NCBI RefSeq assembly: GCF_000720185.1
Contig: NZ_JOIY01000033.1
Coordinates: forward strand, 1-64,000
From: Streptomyces sp. NRRL S-340
GTDB lineage: Bacteria > Actinomycetota > Actinomycetes > Streptomycetales > Streptomycetaceae
DNA: 64,000 nt
Direction: 5' to 3'
Each line of letters opens with the position of its first letter. Within the stretch, counting starts at the first letter, position 1. The notes under the pieces were generated by a model that was given only the letters and a program-made list of their open reading frames with translations, searched no databases and had not been told where the DNA came from. Positions 34,625 to 43,927 of the stretch are shown here, one piece after another. A program made the translations under genes and the position numbers.

Positions 34625-35278
34625 TTGTCCATACCGGACCGCCTCGGGCGGCGACTCGTCCAGCTCTACGCCGGCCTCGCGCTGTACGGCGCCAGTTCCG
34701 CGCTCCTCGTCGAGGCCGGGCTCGGGCTGGAGCCCTGGGGCGTCCTGCACCAGGGCCTGGCCGAACTGTCCGGTCTGACGATCGGTGTCGTGTCGATCAT
34801 CGTGGGAGCGGTGGTGCTGCTGCTGTGGATCCCGCTGCGCCAGCGGCCGGGCCTCGGCACCGTCTCCAACGTCTTCGTGGTCGGACTCGCCATGGACGGC
34901 ACCCTCGCCCTGGTCCCCGATGCCCGCGCTCTCGCGGTGCGGATTCCGCTGCTGGTGGCGGGCATCCTGCTCAACGGTGCGGCGACCGGCCTGTACATCT
35001 GCGCCCGTTTCGGTCCCGGCCCCCGGGACGGGCTGATGACGGGGCTCCACCGGCGTACCGGCCGCTCGATCCGCCTGATGCGCACGGCCGTCGAGGTGGC
35101 GGTGGTGGCCACCGGCTTCCTCCTCGGCGGCACGGTCGGTGTCGGCACCCTGCTCTACGCCGTCTCCATCGGGCCGCTGGCCCAGCTCTTCCTGCGGGTG
35201 TTCGCCGTGCCCGGGACCGCGGGCGGCGGTCCGGTCATGTCCGGCGGTACACCCGAAGGGGCGATACTGCGTCCGTGA
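34625..35278 (+). CDS. YczE-family integral membrane protein
   Basis: A 217-residue protein with five or six membrane helices and the family-like loops GLEPWGVLHQG and GPGPRDGLMTGL. YczE proteins are often paired with MocR regulators; their transported or sensed compound is not known to me. The TTG start at 34625 is preferred because AGGGGGAAACC precedes it and the membrane domain begins soon after. The GDPD start overlaps its stop. Confidence 0.85.
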   Translation: MSIPDRLGRRLVQLYAGLALYGASSALLVEAGLGLEPWGVLHQGLAELSGLTIGVVSIIVGAVVLLLWIPLRQRPGLGTVSNVFVVGLAMDGTLALVPDARALAVRIPLLVAGILLNGAATGLYICARFGPGPRDGLMTGLHRRTGRSIRLMRTAVEVAVVATGFLLGGTVGVGTLLYAVSIGPLAQLFLRVFAVPGTAGGGPVMSGGTPEGAILRP

Positions 35279-36042
35279 CCACGCTCGTACGCCACCCCTA
35301 CCTCGACCACCCGGGGCCCCTCGCCTTCGCGCACCGCGGCGGGGCGGCCGACGGGCTGGAGAACACGGCGGCCCAGTTCCGCAGGGCGGTCGAACTCGGC
35401 TACCGGTACATCGAGACCGATGTGCACGCCACGGCCGACGGAAGACTGGTCGCCTTCCACGACGCGACGCTCGACCGCGTGACCGACGGCGCGGGACGCA
35501 TCGCCGACCTGCCGTGGGCCGAGGTGCGCCACGCGCGGGTGGCCGGCCGCGAACCGGTGCCGCTCTTCGAAGACCTGCTCGCGGCGTTTCCCGGGGTGCG
35601 GTGGAACGTGGACGTCAAGGCGGAGCCCGCCCTGCTGCCCCTGCTGGACGTGCTCGACCGGGCCGACGCCTGGGGGCGGGTGTGTGTCGGGTCGTTCTCC
35701 GAGGCGCGCGTCGCGCGGGCGCAGCGCCTGGCGGGGCCGCGCCTGGCGACGTCGTACGGCACGCGCGGGGTGCTGGGGCTGCGGCTGCGCTCCTGGGGCG
35801 TGCCGGCCGTGCTGCGCCGGTCCGCCGTGGCCGTGCAGGTGCCGGTGGCGCAGTCGGGTGTCCCGGTGGTCGACCGCCTGTTCCTCCGCGCGGCCCATGT
35901 GCGGGGGCTGCACGTGCACGTGTGGACCGTCAACGAGCCCGGGGAGATGCACCGGCTCCTGGACCTCGGTGTCGATGGCATCATGACCGATCACATCGAC
36001 ACGCTGCGCAAGGTCATGGAGGAGCGGGACGTCTGGGTCTGA
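35275..36042 (+). CDS. Glycerophosphodiester phosphodiesterase
   Basis: A 255-residue GDPD-family enzyme that releases glycerol 3-phosphate from glycerophosphodiesters. The catalytic set is H20 and R21 (AHRGG), E47 and D49 (ETDVH) and H62 (FHD); the terminal barrel motif GVDGIMTDH is present. No signal peptide is seen, so it is cytosolic. GTG 35275 overlaps the preceding TGA as GTGA, so the gene is translationally coupled to yczE. Confidence 0.93.
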   Translation: MTTLVRHPYLDHPGPLAFAHRGGAADGLENTAAQFRRAVELGYRYIETDVHATADGRLVAFHDATLDRVTDGAGRIADLPWAEVRHARVAGREPVPLFEDLLAAFPGVRWNVDVKAEPALLPLLDVLDRADAWGRVCVGSFSEARVARAQRLAGPRLATSYGTRGVLGLRLRSWGVPAVLRRSAVAVQVPVAQSGVPVVDRLFLRAAHVRGLHVHVWTVNEPGEMHRLLDLGVDGIMTDHIDTLRKVMEERDVWV

Positions 36043-36103
36043 GCCCGGCCGCGACCGTCCGCGAGGTCCGTGCGGCGACCGGGGCGAAGGAGCGGGGGCG
36101 CGG

Positions 36104-37450
36104 GTGGGCAGCGGCACCGTGCGGGCACGGCAGGACGAGGGGAGCGCCGCGCGGCGGCGCGAGCAGCACGGCTGGTACTTCTACGACTGGGCGTGCTCCG
36201 TCTACTCGACCAGCGTGCTCACCGTGTTCCTGGGCCCCTACCTGACCTCGGTGGCGCGGTCGGCGGCGGACGCCGACGGGTTCGTGCACCCGCTGGGGAT
36301 CCCGGTGCGGGCCGGGTCGTTCTTCGCTTACTGCGTCTCGGTGTCGGTGGTCGTGGCGATCGTGGTGATGCCGGTCGCGGGCGCCGCCGCCGACCGCACC
36401 GGCCGCAGGAAGCCGCTGCTCGCGACCGCCGCCTACGTGGGCGCGGCGGCCACGACGGCCCTCTTCCTGCTGGACGGCCACCGCTACCTGCTCGGCGGCC
36501 TCCTGCTGATCGTCGCCAACGCGTCGGTCGCGGTCTCGATGGTGCTCTACAACTCCTACCTGCCGCAGATCGCGCATCCCGACGAACGGGACGCGGTCTC
36601 CTCCCGGGGCTGGGCGTTCGGCTACGCGGCCGGTTCGCTGGTGCTCGTGGCGAACCTGGTGCTGTTCACCGCCCACGACTCCTTCGGTGTGTCGGAGGCC
36701 ATGGCCGTGCGCATCTGCCTGGCGTCGGCGGGGCTGTGGTGGGGCCTGTTCACCCTGGTACCGCTGAAACGGCTGCGCGACCGGCGCCCGGACCGCGCCG
36801 CCCCGCCGGGGCGCGGCCGGCGGCAGCTCGCGGCCACCTTCCGGGACATGCGGGGCAAACCGCTCACCCTGGCCTTCCTGCTGGCGTACCTCGTCTACAA
36901 CGACGGCATCCAGACGGTGATCTCCCAGGCGTCGGTGTACGGCTCACAGGAGCTGGGACTGAGCCAGTCGACGCTGATCACGGCCGTGCTGATGGTGCAG
37001 GTCCTGGCGGTCGCCGGGGCGCTGGGCATGGGACGGCTGGCCCGCAGGTTCGGGGCGAAGCGGACGATCCTCGCATCCCTGGCCGCCTGGACGCTCACCC
37101 TGGGCGCCGGGTACTTCCTCCCGGCCGGGGCGCCGGTGTGGTTCTTCGTGCTGGCGGCCGGGATCGGGCTCGTCCTCGGCGGCAGTCAGGCGCTGTCCCG
37201 GTCCCTCTTCTCGCACCTGGTCCCGCCCGGCAAGGAGGCCGAGTACTTCTCGGCGTACGAGATGAGCGACCGGGGCATGAGCTGGCTGGGGCCGCTGCTG
37301 TTCGGGATCACCTACCAGCTGACCGGGAGCTACCGGGACGCGATCGTCTCCCTGGTGGCGTTCTTCGTGATCGGGTTCGCGCTGCTCGCGCGGGTCCCCG
37401 TGGCGCGGGCGATCCAGAGCGCGGGCAACGCGGCGCCCGGCCGGATCTAG
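36104..37450 (+). CDS. MFS transporter of the Atg22/UMF1 type
   Basis: A 448-residue permease with 11-12 membrane helices. The N-terminal motif GWYFYDWACSVYST is diagnostic for Atg22-like (UMF1) MFS proteins, whose yeast member exports amino acids from the vacuole. The bacterial substrate is unknown. The GTG start at 36104 has AAGGAG 11 bp upstream. It follows the GDPD gene after 61 bp and may be co-transcribed. Confidence 0.9.
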   Translation: MGSGTVRARQDEGSAARRREQHGWYFYDWACSVYSTSVLTVFLGPYLTSVARSAADADGFVHPLGIPVRAGSFFAYCVSVSVVVAIVVMPVAGAAADRTGRRKPLLATAAYVGAAATTALFLLDGHRYLLGGLLLIVANASVAVSMVLYNSYLPQIAHPDERDAVSSRGWAFGYAAGSLVLVANLVLFTAHDSFGVSEAMAVRICLASAGLWWGLFTLVPLKRLRDRRPDRAAPPGRGRRQLAATFRDMRGKPLTLAFLLAYLVYNDGIQTVISQASVYGSQELGLSQSTLITAVLMVQVLAVAGALGMGRLARRFGAKRTILASLAAWTLTLGAGYFLPAGAPVWFFVLAAGIGLVLGGSQALSRSLFSHLVPPGKEAEYFSAYEMSDRGMSWLGPLLFGITYQLTGSYRDAIVSLVAFFVIGFALLARVPVARAIQSAGNAAPGRI

Positions 37451-37679
37451 GTCCGGCCGGACCTGGCGCCGAAGGCGCCGGATTTAGCGCTGGAGGCGAA
37501 AGGGCTGTAGTGTACGCGTTTGGCCTGCCAGGCGTACCGTTACTGCGCGTCAAAGATGCCGAAACGCTGGGTGACATCTCCTTTCAGATGTGACAAACCG
37601 GGCGCCGGTGGGTACTGCACTGGTTGACAAGGCTGCGGCTACGACGGCGACACATGACCCGGAACGGGACATCGGAACG
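37451..37679. other. Spacer with hairpins between the Atg22-like gene and rbpA
   Basis: Just after the stop, GGCGCC-GAA-GGCGCC (37465-37479) may act as a terminator. Further on, GTACGC and GCGTAC (37512-37517, 37532-37537) enclose a nested TGGC/GCCA stem in an AT-richer pocket. A TTGACA at 37624-37629 could be a -35, but the -10 region is poor. No gene is supported. Confidence 0.45.
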
Positions 37680-37705
37680 GGAATCTTTACCGCCGACCGG
37701 ACGTT
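37680..37705 (+). promoter_or_regulatory. SigR-type promoter of rbpA
   Basis: GGAAT (37680-37684), exactly 18 bp, then GTT (37703-37705) matches the Streptomyces SigR consensus GGAAT-N18-GTT. rbpA is a known member of the thiol-oxidative-stress (SigR) regulon, which fits. Confidence 0.88.
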
Positions 37706-37766
37706 GACCGGATGACGACGACAGCGACACCTGTCCTGTGGGCGACAAGCCCGGGAGGCACGATTC

Positions 37767-38141
37767 ATGAGTGAGCGAGCTCTTCGCGGCACGCGCCTCG
37801 TGGTGACCAGCTACGAGACGGACCGCGGCATCGACCTGGCCCCGCGCCAGGCCGTGGAGTACGCATGCGAGAAGGGGCACCGCTTCGAGATGCCCTTCTC
37901 GGTCGAGGCGGAGATCCCGCCGGAGTGGGAGTGCAAGGTCTGCGGGGCCCAGGCACTCCTGGTGGACGGCGACGGCCCGGAGGAGAAGAAGGCCAAGCCT
38001 GCGCGCACGCACTGGGACATGCTGATGGAGCGGCGCACCCGTGAGGAACTCGAAGAGGTCCTCGAGGAGCGTCTCGCCGTACTGCGGTCCGGGGCGATGA
38101 ACATCGCCGTTCATCCCCGGGACAGCCGCAAGAGCGCGTAG
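37767..38141 (+). CDS. rbpA: RNA polymerase-binding protein RbpA
   Basis: A 124-residue transcription factor of actinobacteria that binds the principal sigma factor and RNA polymerase, stabilises open complexes and affects rifampicin tolerance. The N-terminal region has the core fold with C34, H38, C56 and C59 (YACEKGH and CKVCG), which can hold zinc. The C-terminal sigma-interacting helix is RTREELEEVLEERLAVLR. It is transcribed from a SigR promoter and ends at a strong bidirectional terminator. Confidence 0.97.
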   Translation: MSERALRGTRLVVTSYETDRGIDLAPRQAVEYACEKGHRFEMPFSVEAEIPPEWECKVCGAQALLVDGDGPEEKKAKPARTHWDMLMERRTREELEEVLEERLAVLRSGAMNIAVHPRDSRKSA

Positions 38142-38185
38142 TCCCCGCGGGGGCTCGGGCCGGTCACCAGCGCACCTCAACAGGG

Positions 38186-38223
38186 AACGGGCGCCGTACG
38201 TGGATTCACGTACGGCGCCCGTT
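38186..38223. terminator. Strong bidirectional terminator, rbpA and fxsA
   Basis: AACGGGCGCCGTACGTG and CACGTACGGCGCCCGTT form a perfect 17-bp stem around the loop GATT. It lies downstream of rbpA in the region where the two genes converge. Confidence 0.92.
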
Positions 38224-38319
38224 TCGCGTGTCCGTGGCGGGTTTCGCCCCTCCGGCACCCGGTGCCCGCCCCGTCACGACGCCCGGGACTCCACCGGTCC
38301 GCCCCGGGACCCTCGGTCT

Positions 38320-38379
38320 GCCCGGGTCTCACCGGGTCAGCGGCGGGTCCGCCCGGGTCTCACCGGGTCAGCGGCGGGT
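38320..38379. repeat. Tandem duplication at the fxsA 3' end
   Basis: A 29-bp sequence (38320-38348) is repeated exactly at 38351-38379, period 31 bp. The second copy contains the last codons and stop of the fxsA-like gene; the first lies just beyond the stop. Confidence 0.85.
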
Positions 38380-38920
38380 GCTGTGCGCGCGGGGCGTCGC
38401 CCGGCTCGTCGTCCCTGATCACCTCGCCCGGCACGACCTTGCCGTCGGGGCGGTGCATGCGGGCCTGCTGGAAGGCGTCCCCGAGGGTGCCCGGCGCGGC
38501 CGCGCGCAGCCTGCGGTCGACCGTGCGCTGCGCGAACCGGCCGACGGCCCGCTGGACCGGCGGGACCAGCAGGAGCAGACCCACCGCGTCGGAGATCATG
38601 CCGGGGATCATCAGGAGCAGACCGCCGAGCATCATCAGGCCGTTGCCGCCGCGCCGGTCGGACGGGGTGGCACCGCGCTGAAAGGCCTCGTTGAGGTTCT
38701 GGAAGGCGCGGCGGCCCGCCCGCTTGATCACCACGGCGCCGAGCACGAAAGCGGCGACCAAGAGCAGGAACACCGTGAAGCCTCCGGCCGCGGCGGCCAC
38801 CAGCGTCAGCAGCCAGATCTCCAGCACCAGCCACACGGCGACGGCCGCCGGCAGAAACCTGCGCAGCCGCGAGTGCCGGGGCCTGGTGGAGTACGGAGAG
38901 GTCGGAGCGCCTGTCGTCAT
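38360..38920 (-). CDS. fxsA: FxsA-family membrane protein
   Basis: A 186-residue membrane protein with three or four hydrophobic segments, including IWLLTLVAAAAGGFTVFLLL, written here by its core GGFTVFLLLVAAFVLGA, and MMLGGLLLMIPGMISDAVG. FxsA in E. coli affects phage T7 exclusion; its role in actinobacteria is unknown. The C-terminal 50 residues are hydrophilic. It converges on rbpA. Confidence 0.88.
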   Translation of the reverse strand: MTTGAPTSPYSTRPRHSRLRRFLPAAVAVWLVLEIWLLTLVAAAAGGFTVFLLLVAAFVLGAVVIKRAGRRAFQNLNEAFQRGATPSDRRGGNGLMMLGGLLLMIPGMISDAVGLLLLVPPVQRAVGRFAQRTVDRRLRAAAPGTLGDAFQQARMHRPDGKVVPGEVIRDDEPGDAPRAQHPPLTR

Positions 38921-38969
38921 ACTCCCAGTGTGCCTGGGCGCGGCTCAGGACGGGATAAGAGGGCAGTGC

Positions 38970-39770
38970 CTAGGCCTGCGGGCCGCCGCCCCGGCCGGTG
39001 AGCCTGGTCACGCGTTCGCCCACGCCCCAGGACGTGACCCGCCACAGCGCCTCCGCGACGATGTCCCGGCTCATCTTGGAGTCGCCCAGTTCCCGCTCCA
39101 CGAACGTGATGGGCACCTCGACGACGTGGAAGCCGGCCTTGATCGCGCGCCTGGCCAGGTCGACCTGGAAGCAGTACCCCTGCGAGGCCACCTCGTCGAG
39201 GCCCAGGCCCTCCAGGGTCTCCCGCCGGAACGCCCGGTAGCCGCCGGTCACGTCGCGGATCGGCACGTCGAGCATGAGGCGCGAGTAGGTGCTGCCGCCG
39301 CGGGAGAGGAACTCGCGGGACTTCGGCCAGTTGACCACGCGGCCGCCCGGCACCCAGCGGGAACCGAGGACCAGGTCGGCGCCCTTGAGGGCGGTCAGCA
39401 GCCGGGGAAGCTCCTCGGGCTGGTGGGAGCCGTCGGCGTCCATCTCGACAAGCACGCCGTAGTCGCGTTCCAGACCCCAGCGGAAACCCGCGAGGTAGGC
39501 GGCGCCGAGGCCTTCCTTGCCCTTGCGGTGCAGTACGTGGACGTGTCCGTCCTCCGAGGCCAGCTCGTCGGCGAGCTTGCCCGTGCCGTCGGGGCTGTTG
39601 TCGTCGGCCACCAGGACGTGCGCGTCGGGGACGGCCTTGCGGACCCGGCCCACGATCGTGGTGATGTTCTCCGCCTCGTTGTAGGTCGGGATGATCACCA
39701 GCGCGGTGCCTAGCGGACCGAACCGCCTCTCCTGGGACCCAGCCGCGGGGGTGCCGTCGCCGTGGTTCAC
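38970..39770 (-). CDS. ppm1: Polyprenol-phosphate mannose synthase Ppm1
   Basis: A GT2 glycosyltransferase of 266 residues that transfers mannose from GDP-mannose to polyprenol phosphate, feeding protein O-mannosylation; in S. coelicolor ppm1 is required for infection by phage phiC31. Motifs are [22 protein letters not shown] and the metal-binding [14 protein letters not shown]. There is no membrane domain, so the acyltransferase part is separate. GTG 39770 follows AAGGGG. The start is confirmed by the lack of conserved sequence upstream. Confidence 0.93.
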   Translation of the reverse strand: MNHGDGTPAAGSQERRFGPLGTALVIIPTYNEAENITTIVGRVRKAVPDAHVLVADDNSPDGTGKLADELASEDGHVHVLHRKGKEGLGAAYLAGFRWGLERDYGVLVEMDADGSHQPEELPRLLTALKGADLVLGSRWVPGGRVVNWPKSREFLSRGGSTYSRLMLDVPIRDVTGGYRAFRRETLEGLGLDEVASQGYCFQVDLARRAIKAGFHVVEVPITFVERELGDSKMSRDIVAEALWRVTSWGVGERVTRLTGRGGGPQA

Positions 39771-40290
39771 TACTGCCCCTTCATGTCCGTACGCAGGGGA
39801 CCACCATAGTGGCCAGGGCCTGCGAGGATGTGACACCACGTCCGTTCGGTGGTGTCGATTCGACCAGAGCTGGGTAAGAACTCTCTTTTTCGGAATGGGG
39901 GCCCGGTGCCCTTCGGGCCGACCTGGTACCCGCTGGCTGCGGATCGACCGAAAGCCGTTGTCTACTGAGCGACCGGGCCCCACCCGGGTCACACCTTGCC
40001 GACCGTCCGGAACGTTCCCCCGCCGACGCGGACGCTGAGCCTGGCTCCCAGTGACGGTGACCCGGTGCGGCACACCGTCCCTGACCCAGCGGCACTGCGA
40101 CGCGGGTACGGAAGTTCCCCGGTCGGGCGTCCGGTGGTGGACCCGGCAGAACCTACCGGCCCCCTGCCGTCGCCTGTCAAACAGCGGCCCGGCCCGCCGG
40201 GAAGCCCGGCGCCGCCCGGCCGGTGCCGAGGATGCGCAGGTCGCGCGAGCGGGCGGCGGGGGATCCTCGCCGCCGCGCCGCACCGGGAGA
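39771..40290. other. 520-bp region upstream of ppm1
   Basis: No supported gene. It carries an unusual pyrimidine run (CTCTCTTTTTC near 39882) in GC-rich DNA and should contain the ppm1 promoter on the minus strand. I cannot fix the hexamers. Confidence 0.35.
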
Positions 40291-41895
40291 TCACTCGCCC
40301 GGCCGTACGAAGACGGTCCGGCCCCCCACCACGGTCCGCAGGCAGACGGGCAGGTCACGGCCCTCGCCGAGGTCGGGCAGGCCGGGGGTGCCGGAGCGCG
40401 GGTCCGTCGACCAGCGGGCGACGCGGTCGTCCGGGGCCTGGACGACCAGCTCGCCGGTGCGCCACACGGCATAGTCCGCCACGGCGCCCGGCACCAGCAC
40501 ACCGGCGTCGTCACGGCCGATGGCCCGCCAGCCGCCGCGGGTGTGGGCGGTGAAGGCGGCCCGCACGGAGACCCGGTGCTCGGGGGTGCGGTGGAAGGCG
40601 GCGGCGCGGACCGTGCCCCACGGGTCGAGCGGGGTGACGGGGCTGTCCGAGCCGAGGGCGAGCGGGACACCGGCCCGCAGCAGCGCCGCGAAGGGGTTCA
40701 GCGTCCTGGCCCGCTCGGCGCCCAGACGCTGGGCGTACATGCCGTCCTCACCGCCCCACAGCGCGTCGAAGGCGGGCTGGACGGACACGGTCAGCCCCAG
40801 CTCGGCGAAGGCCGCGACGGTCTCCGGGGTGAGCATCTCGGCGTGTTCGACGCGGTGCCGGGCGGCGCGGACCCGGGCCAGGCCGAGCTTGTCGGCGGCG
40901 GCCCGCACGCCCTCGACGACCGTGCCGACCGCGGCGTCCCCGATGGCGTGGAACCCGGCCTGCAGGCCCGCCTCGGTGCAGGCGGTGACATGGGAGGCGA
41001 CGGCGTCCGCGTCGAGGTAGGCGCTGCCGGTGTGGGCCGCGTCGGCGTACGGGGCGTGCAGGCAGGCGGTGTGGGAACCGATGGAGCCGTCGACGAACAG
41101 GTCCCCGGCCGCGCCGAGCGCCCCGAGCTGCCGCGCCTTGTCGGCGTCCGCCTCGGCCCAGTAGCCGACGACCCGCGGGCCCGGCTCCTCGGCGGCCGTG
41201 CGCAGCAGACCCGTGAAGTCGTCCTCGGAGGAGATGTTGGGGCCGCCGCACTCGTGCACGGAGCCGATGCCCAGGGCGGCGGCCCGGGCCAGCGCCGCAC
41301 GCTGCGCCTCGGCGCGCTGGGCGGGCGTGACGGCGGCGAACGCGGCGGCCCGCACGGCGTGGTGGGCGTCGGCGGTCAGCGGGCCGTCCACCGGTCCCCG
41401 GACCGACGGGACGAGGTCGAGCAGCGCGGTGGTGACGACGGCGGAGTGGACGTCGATCCGGCTGAGGTAGAGCGGCCGGCCGCCGGTGGCCTCGTCGAGT
41501 TCCGCGCGCGTCGGGGGACGGCCGCCGGGCCAGCGGGCCGCATCCCAGCCGTGGCCGAGCAGGACCCGGTCGTCCGGCCGGGCGGCGGCGAAGTCCCGTA
41601 CCCGGGCCAGGGCCGCTTCCAGGGAGGGGGCGGCGGACAGGTCGAGTCCGGTGAGGGCGAGGCCGGTGGCCGTGGTGTGCACGTGGGCGTCGGTGAACGC
41701 CGGGGTGACCAGGGCCCCGTCCAGGTCGACGACCTCGTCGACCCCGTCCGCGAAGGCGTCGGCCGCGCCCTCGGAGCCGACCCAGGCGACGTGTCCCGCC
41801 TCGACGACCATCGCGGTGGCGAACGGGTCGGCGGGACTGTGGACCTCGCCGCGGCGGAGGAGGACGGTCTGCGGTTCGGCGGTGCGCTCACTCAT
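40291..41895 (-). CDS. Amidohydrolase (YtcJ-like)
   Basis: A 534-residue metal-dependent hydrolase of the YtcJ/amidohydrolase-3 type. Metal ligands are the HxH of DAHVH, later His residues in GSIGSHTAC and FHAIGDAA, and Asp in [13 protein letters not shown]. Members hydrolyse amides or formamides of diverse substrates; the substrate here is unknown. ATG 41895 is used; a GTG two codons upstream is in frame. It is followed on the same strand by ppm1 at a distance. Confidence 0.9.
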   Translation of the reverse strand: MSERTAEPQTVLLRRGEVHSPADPFATAMVVEAGHVAWVGSEGAADAFADGVDEVVDLDGALVTPAFTDAHVHTTATGLALTGLDLSAAPSLEAALARVRDFAAARPDDRVLLGHGWDAARWPGGRPPTRAELDEATGGRPLYLSRIDVHSAVVTTALLDLVPSVRGPVDGPLTADAHHAVRAAAFAAVTPAQRAEAQRAALARAAALGIGSVHECGGPNISSEDDFTGLLRTAAEEPGPRVVGYWAEADADKARQLGALGAAGDLFVDGSIGSHTACLHAPYADAAHTGSAYLDADAVASHVTACTEAGLQAGFHAIGDAAVGTVVEGVRAAADKLGLARVRAARHRVEHAEMLTPETVAAFAELGLTVSVQPAFDALWGGEDGMYAQRLGAERARTLNPFAALLRAGVPLALGSDSPVTPLDPWGTVRAAAFHRTPEHRVSVRAAFTAHTRGGWRAIGRDDAGVLVPGAVADYAVWRTGELVVQAPDDRVARWSTDPRSGTPGLPDLGEGRDLPVCLRTVVGGRTVFVRPGE

Positions 41896-42138
41896 GAGCA
41901 CCAGTCTCGCGCCTCCCCCGGGCGGTCCGGCACGCAGGGCGGGTCCCCGCGCGGCACGCGGCGCCCCGGAACGGTACCCGGACCCGCCGGAGCGGGGCCC
42001 TGGCCCGCCGGAGCGGGACCCGACGCTGCCGGGGCGGGGCCGGCGGCCCGGAACGGCGGACCCACCGATGCGGCGGCGGAACGGCGTCGGGCCGGCCGAA
42101 GCGGTGGGGAACGGCGGCCCGGAACGGCAGGGGCCGGT

Positions 42139-42579
42139 TCAGATGCGCGGGGGGCGTGCCTCGTACGGGGTCGACAGGACCACCGTGGTCCGGGTCGACA
42201 CCCCGGCCAGGGTCCGTACCCGGGCCAGCAGTTCCTCCAGTTCGTGCGGCGTGGCGACGCGCACCTTGAGGATGTAGTTCTCGTCACCGGCCACGCTGTG
42301 GCAGGCCTCGATCTCGGGCACGCCCGCGAGCCGGTCCGCGATGTCGTCCGGTGCGCTGGGATCGAAGGGTTTGACCGAGATGAAGGCGGTCATGGGCAGC
42401 CCGACGGCCTCGGCGTCGACGACCGCCGCGTACCCGCGGATGACGCCACGCTGCTCCAGCCGCCGCACCCTCTGGTGCACGGCCGACGTGGACAGGCCCG
42501 TGGCCTTGCCCAGGTCGGTGTAGCTCATCCGCCCGTCCTTGACGAGCAGCTGCACGATCTGTCGGTCCAGCTCCTCCAT
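42139..42579 (-). CDS. Lrp/AsnC-family regulator
   Basis: A 146-residue feast/famine regulator. The helix-turn-helix is in SYTDLGKATGLSTSAVHQRV and the C-terminal RAM ligand domain includes CHSVAGDENYILKVRV, the classic amino-acid-sensing motif. Such proteins form octamers and respond to amino acids. ATG 42579 gives the family length; no good Shine-Dalgarno is seen. It is divergent from the gene at 42848. Confidence 0.93.
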   Translation of the reverse strand: MEELDRQIVQLLVKDGRMSYTDLGKATGLSTSAVHQRVRRLEQRGVIRGYAAVVDAEAVGLPMTAFISVKPFDPSAPDDIADRLAGVPEIEACHSVAGDENYILKVRVATPHELEELLARVRTLAGVSTRTTVVLSTPYEARPPRI

Positions 42580-42847
42580 GACGCAAGAACCTACAGTGCG
42601 CTTGATCTCCTCGGATACCTCGGCGGCCCAGGTCATGCCCCGTTCGCCCGGGGCCCGGCGGCGGCCGGTCGGCCACCTGGGGGACAAACCGGCCGCGAGG
42701 GGCACCTGCGACCGGCATGTGACCAACGCCACAACACCTGGTCGCTCTTCGTGATGTTCTCGTGATTACCGCCGAGAGCGGGCGGGAAGTGCTTGCTGTG
42801 GTCCAGGCCGCAGCGCCTTCACGGCCCAGCCTTAGGGGGAGAATCCC

Positions 42848-43282
42848 ATGCAGAGTCTTAAGCGCCCTGGTCGATCTGTGCCCAAGCGGCAGCAGCCGGT
42901 CATCGAACCGCAGCCGGAGGGCGTCGAACCCGACGAGTTCGGCGAGGGCACCGACGCCTACGACACCTTCGAGATGTTCCGGGTGATCTGCCCGGAGTGC
43001 GCGCAGCCCATCGCGCTGCTGGCGGACGAGGAGATCCTTCCGGAGCACGCGCTGTGCGCCTCGCCGTGGAACCCGTTCGGACTCACCGTCTGCGCCGGTA
43101 CCGGGCGCAAGGCCGCCGAGGCGCGTCCGGCGGACGAGTTCGACGGCCCCCAGGAGCAGCAGACGGCCCTGCTGCTGACGCTCCCCCAGGGACTCGACTG
43201 GCGGATGCAGCCCTTCTCGCACGTGGGCGGCCCCGGTTCGCGACCGATGCGGGTACCGGCGATGCGGCGCCAGGCCGCCTGA
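42848..43282 (+). CDS. Hypothetical protein with cysteine cluster
   Basis: A 144-residue soluble protein. It has a CPEC motif followed by two more cysteines (HALCASPWNPFG and VCAGTG), which might bind zinc. Function unknown. The ATG has an excellent GGGGGAG site. It is divergent from the Lrp gene, 268 bp apart. Confidence 0.85.
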   Translation: MQSLKRPGRSVPKRQQPVIEPQPEGVEPDEFGEGTDAYDTFEMFRVICPECAQPIALLADEEILPEHALCASPWNPFGLTVCAGTGRKAAEARPADEFDGPQEQQTALLLTLPQGLDWRMQPFSHVGGPGSRPMRVPAMRRQAA

Positions 43283-43678
43283 CCACCCGCCCGGCCGCCC
43301 GGCCCAGGCACTCCGTCCGCACCATGGCGCACCGGCGCCGTGGTGCGGTACCGGCGGGCACGGGCGTGCCGCGATCGCCGCGGGGGGCCCGACGGGCACG
43401 GGCCGCGTCGCCGGCCACAGGGCGCATCGATGGGCACGGGCATGCCACCGCGCGGGGGCGCATCCGGTGAGCACGGGTGCGGCGCCGACGACGGGCGCAT
43501 CGATGCGCCCGGGCGTGCCGGCGGGCGACGACGGCTCGCGACGCCGAAGAGCGGCGGGCGTACCGGAAGAGGCGCGGCCCGGGTCTCCCGCTGCCAGGAG
43601 TCCGGACCGGACGCCGCTGGACTCACGCTCGATTCCCCGCGGCGGTGACCTGTCCGCCGTGCGGCGCGTTGCCCGGGT
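43283..43678. other. 396-bp intergenic region with repeats
   Basis: No gene is supported. It contains repeated GGGCGCATCGATG motifs, one of them a perfect 18-bp palindrome GGGCGCATCGATGCGCCC (43493-43510), and several GGCACGGGC(A/G)TGCC palindromic copies. Confidence 0.5.
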
Positions 43679-43927
43679 ATGACCGCCATTCCTCCGGCAG
43701 CCGGACGTCGGCGTCGCATCTTCGTGCCGCCGCCCGCGGAACTGGTTCCGCCCGCGCCCCCGCAGCTCCCGGACCCGCCGATCTACCGCGACCTGATGCG
43801 CACCTGGGCCGACCGGGGCCGTACCCTGCCGGGGCGCCACGACCCGGAGTGGGTTCGGCTGGCGGCGCCCCTGCTCGGCCTCGGGCAGTTCAGCGGGTCT
43901 CGGGACCCGCGACGTGACGGGCGATGA
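43679..43927 (+). CDS. Small conserved-looking protein
   Basis: An 82-residue Pro- and Arg-rich protein with blocks such as GRRRRIFVPPPAELVPP and YRDLMRTWADRGRTLPG that look like real protein rather than antisense noise. Function unknown. It overlaps the 3' end of the convergent acyl-CoA dehydrogenase gene by 38 bp. The ribosome site is weak. Confidence 0.6.
   Translation: MTAIPPAAGRRRRIFVPPPAELVPPAPPQLPDPPIYRDLMRTWADRGRTLPGRHDPEWVRLAAPLLGLGQFSGSRDPRRDGR

Noticed and set aside
30904..34632. A 1,242-codon minus-strand frame across sffA and the MocR gene
   Set aside because: It is antisense to sffA and out of frame with the MocR gene; its composition is typical of shadow frames.
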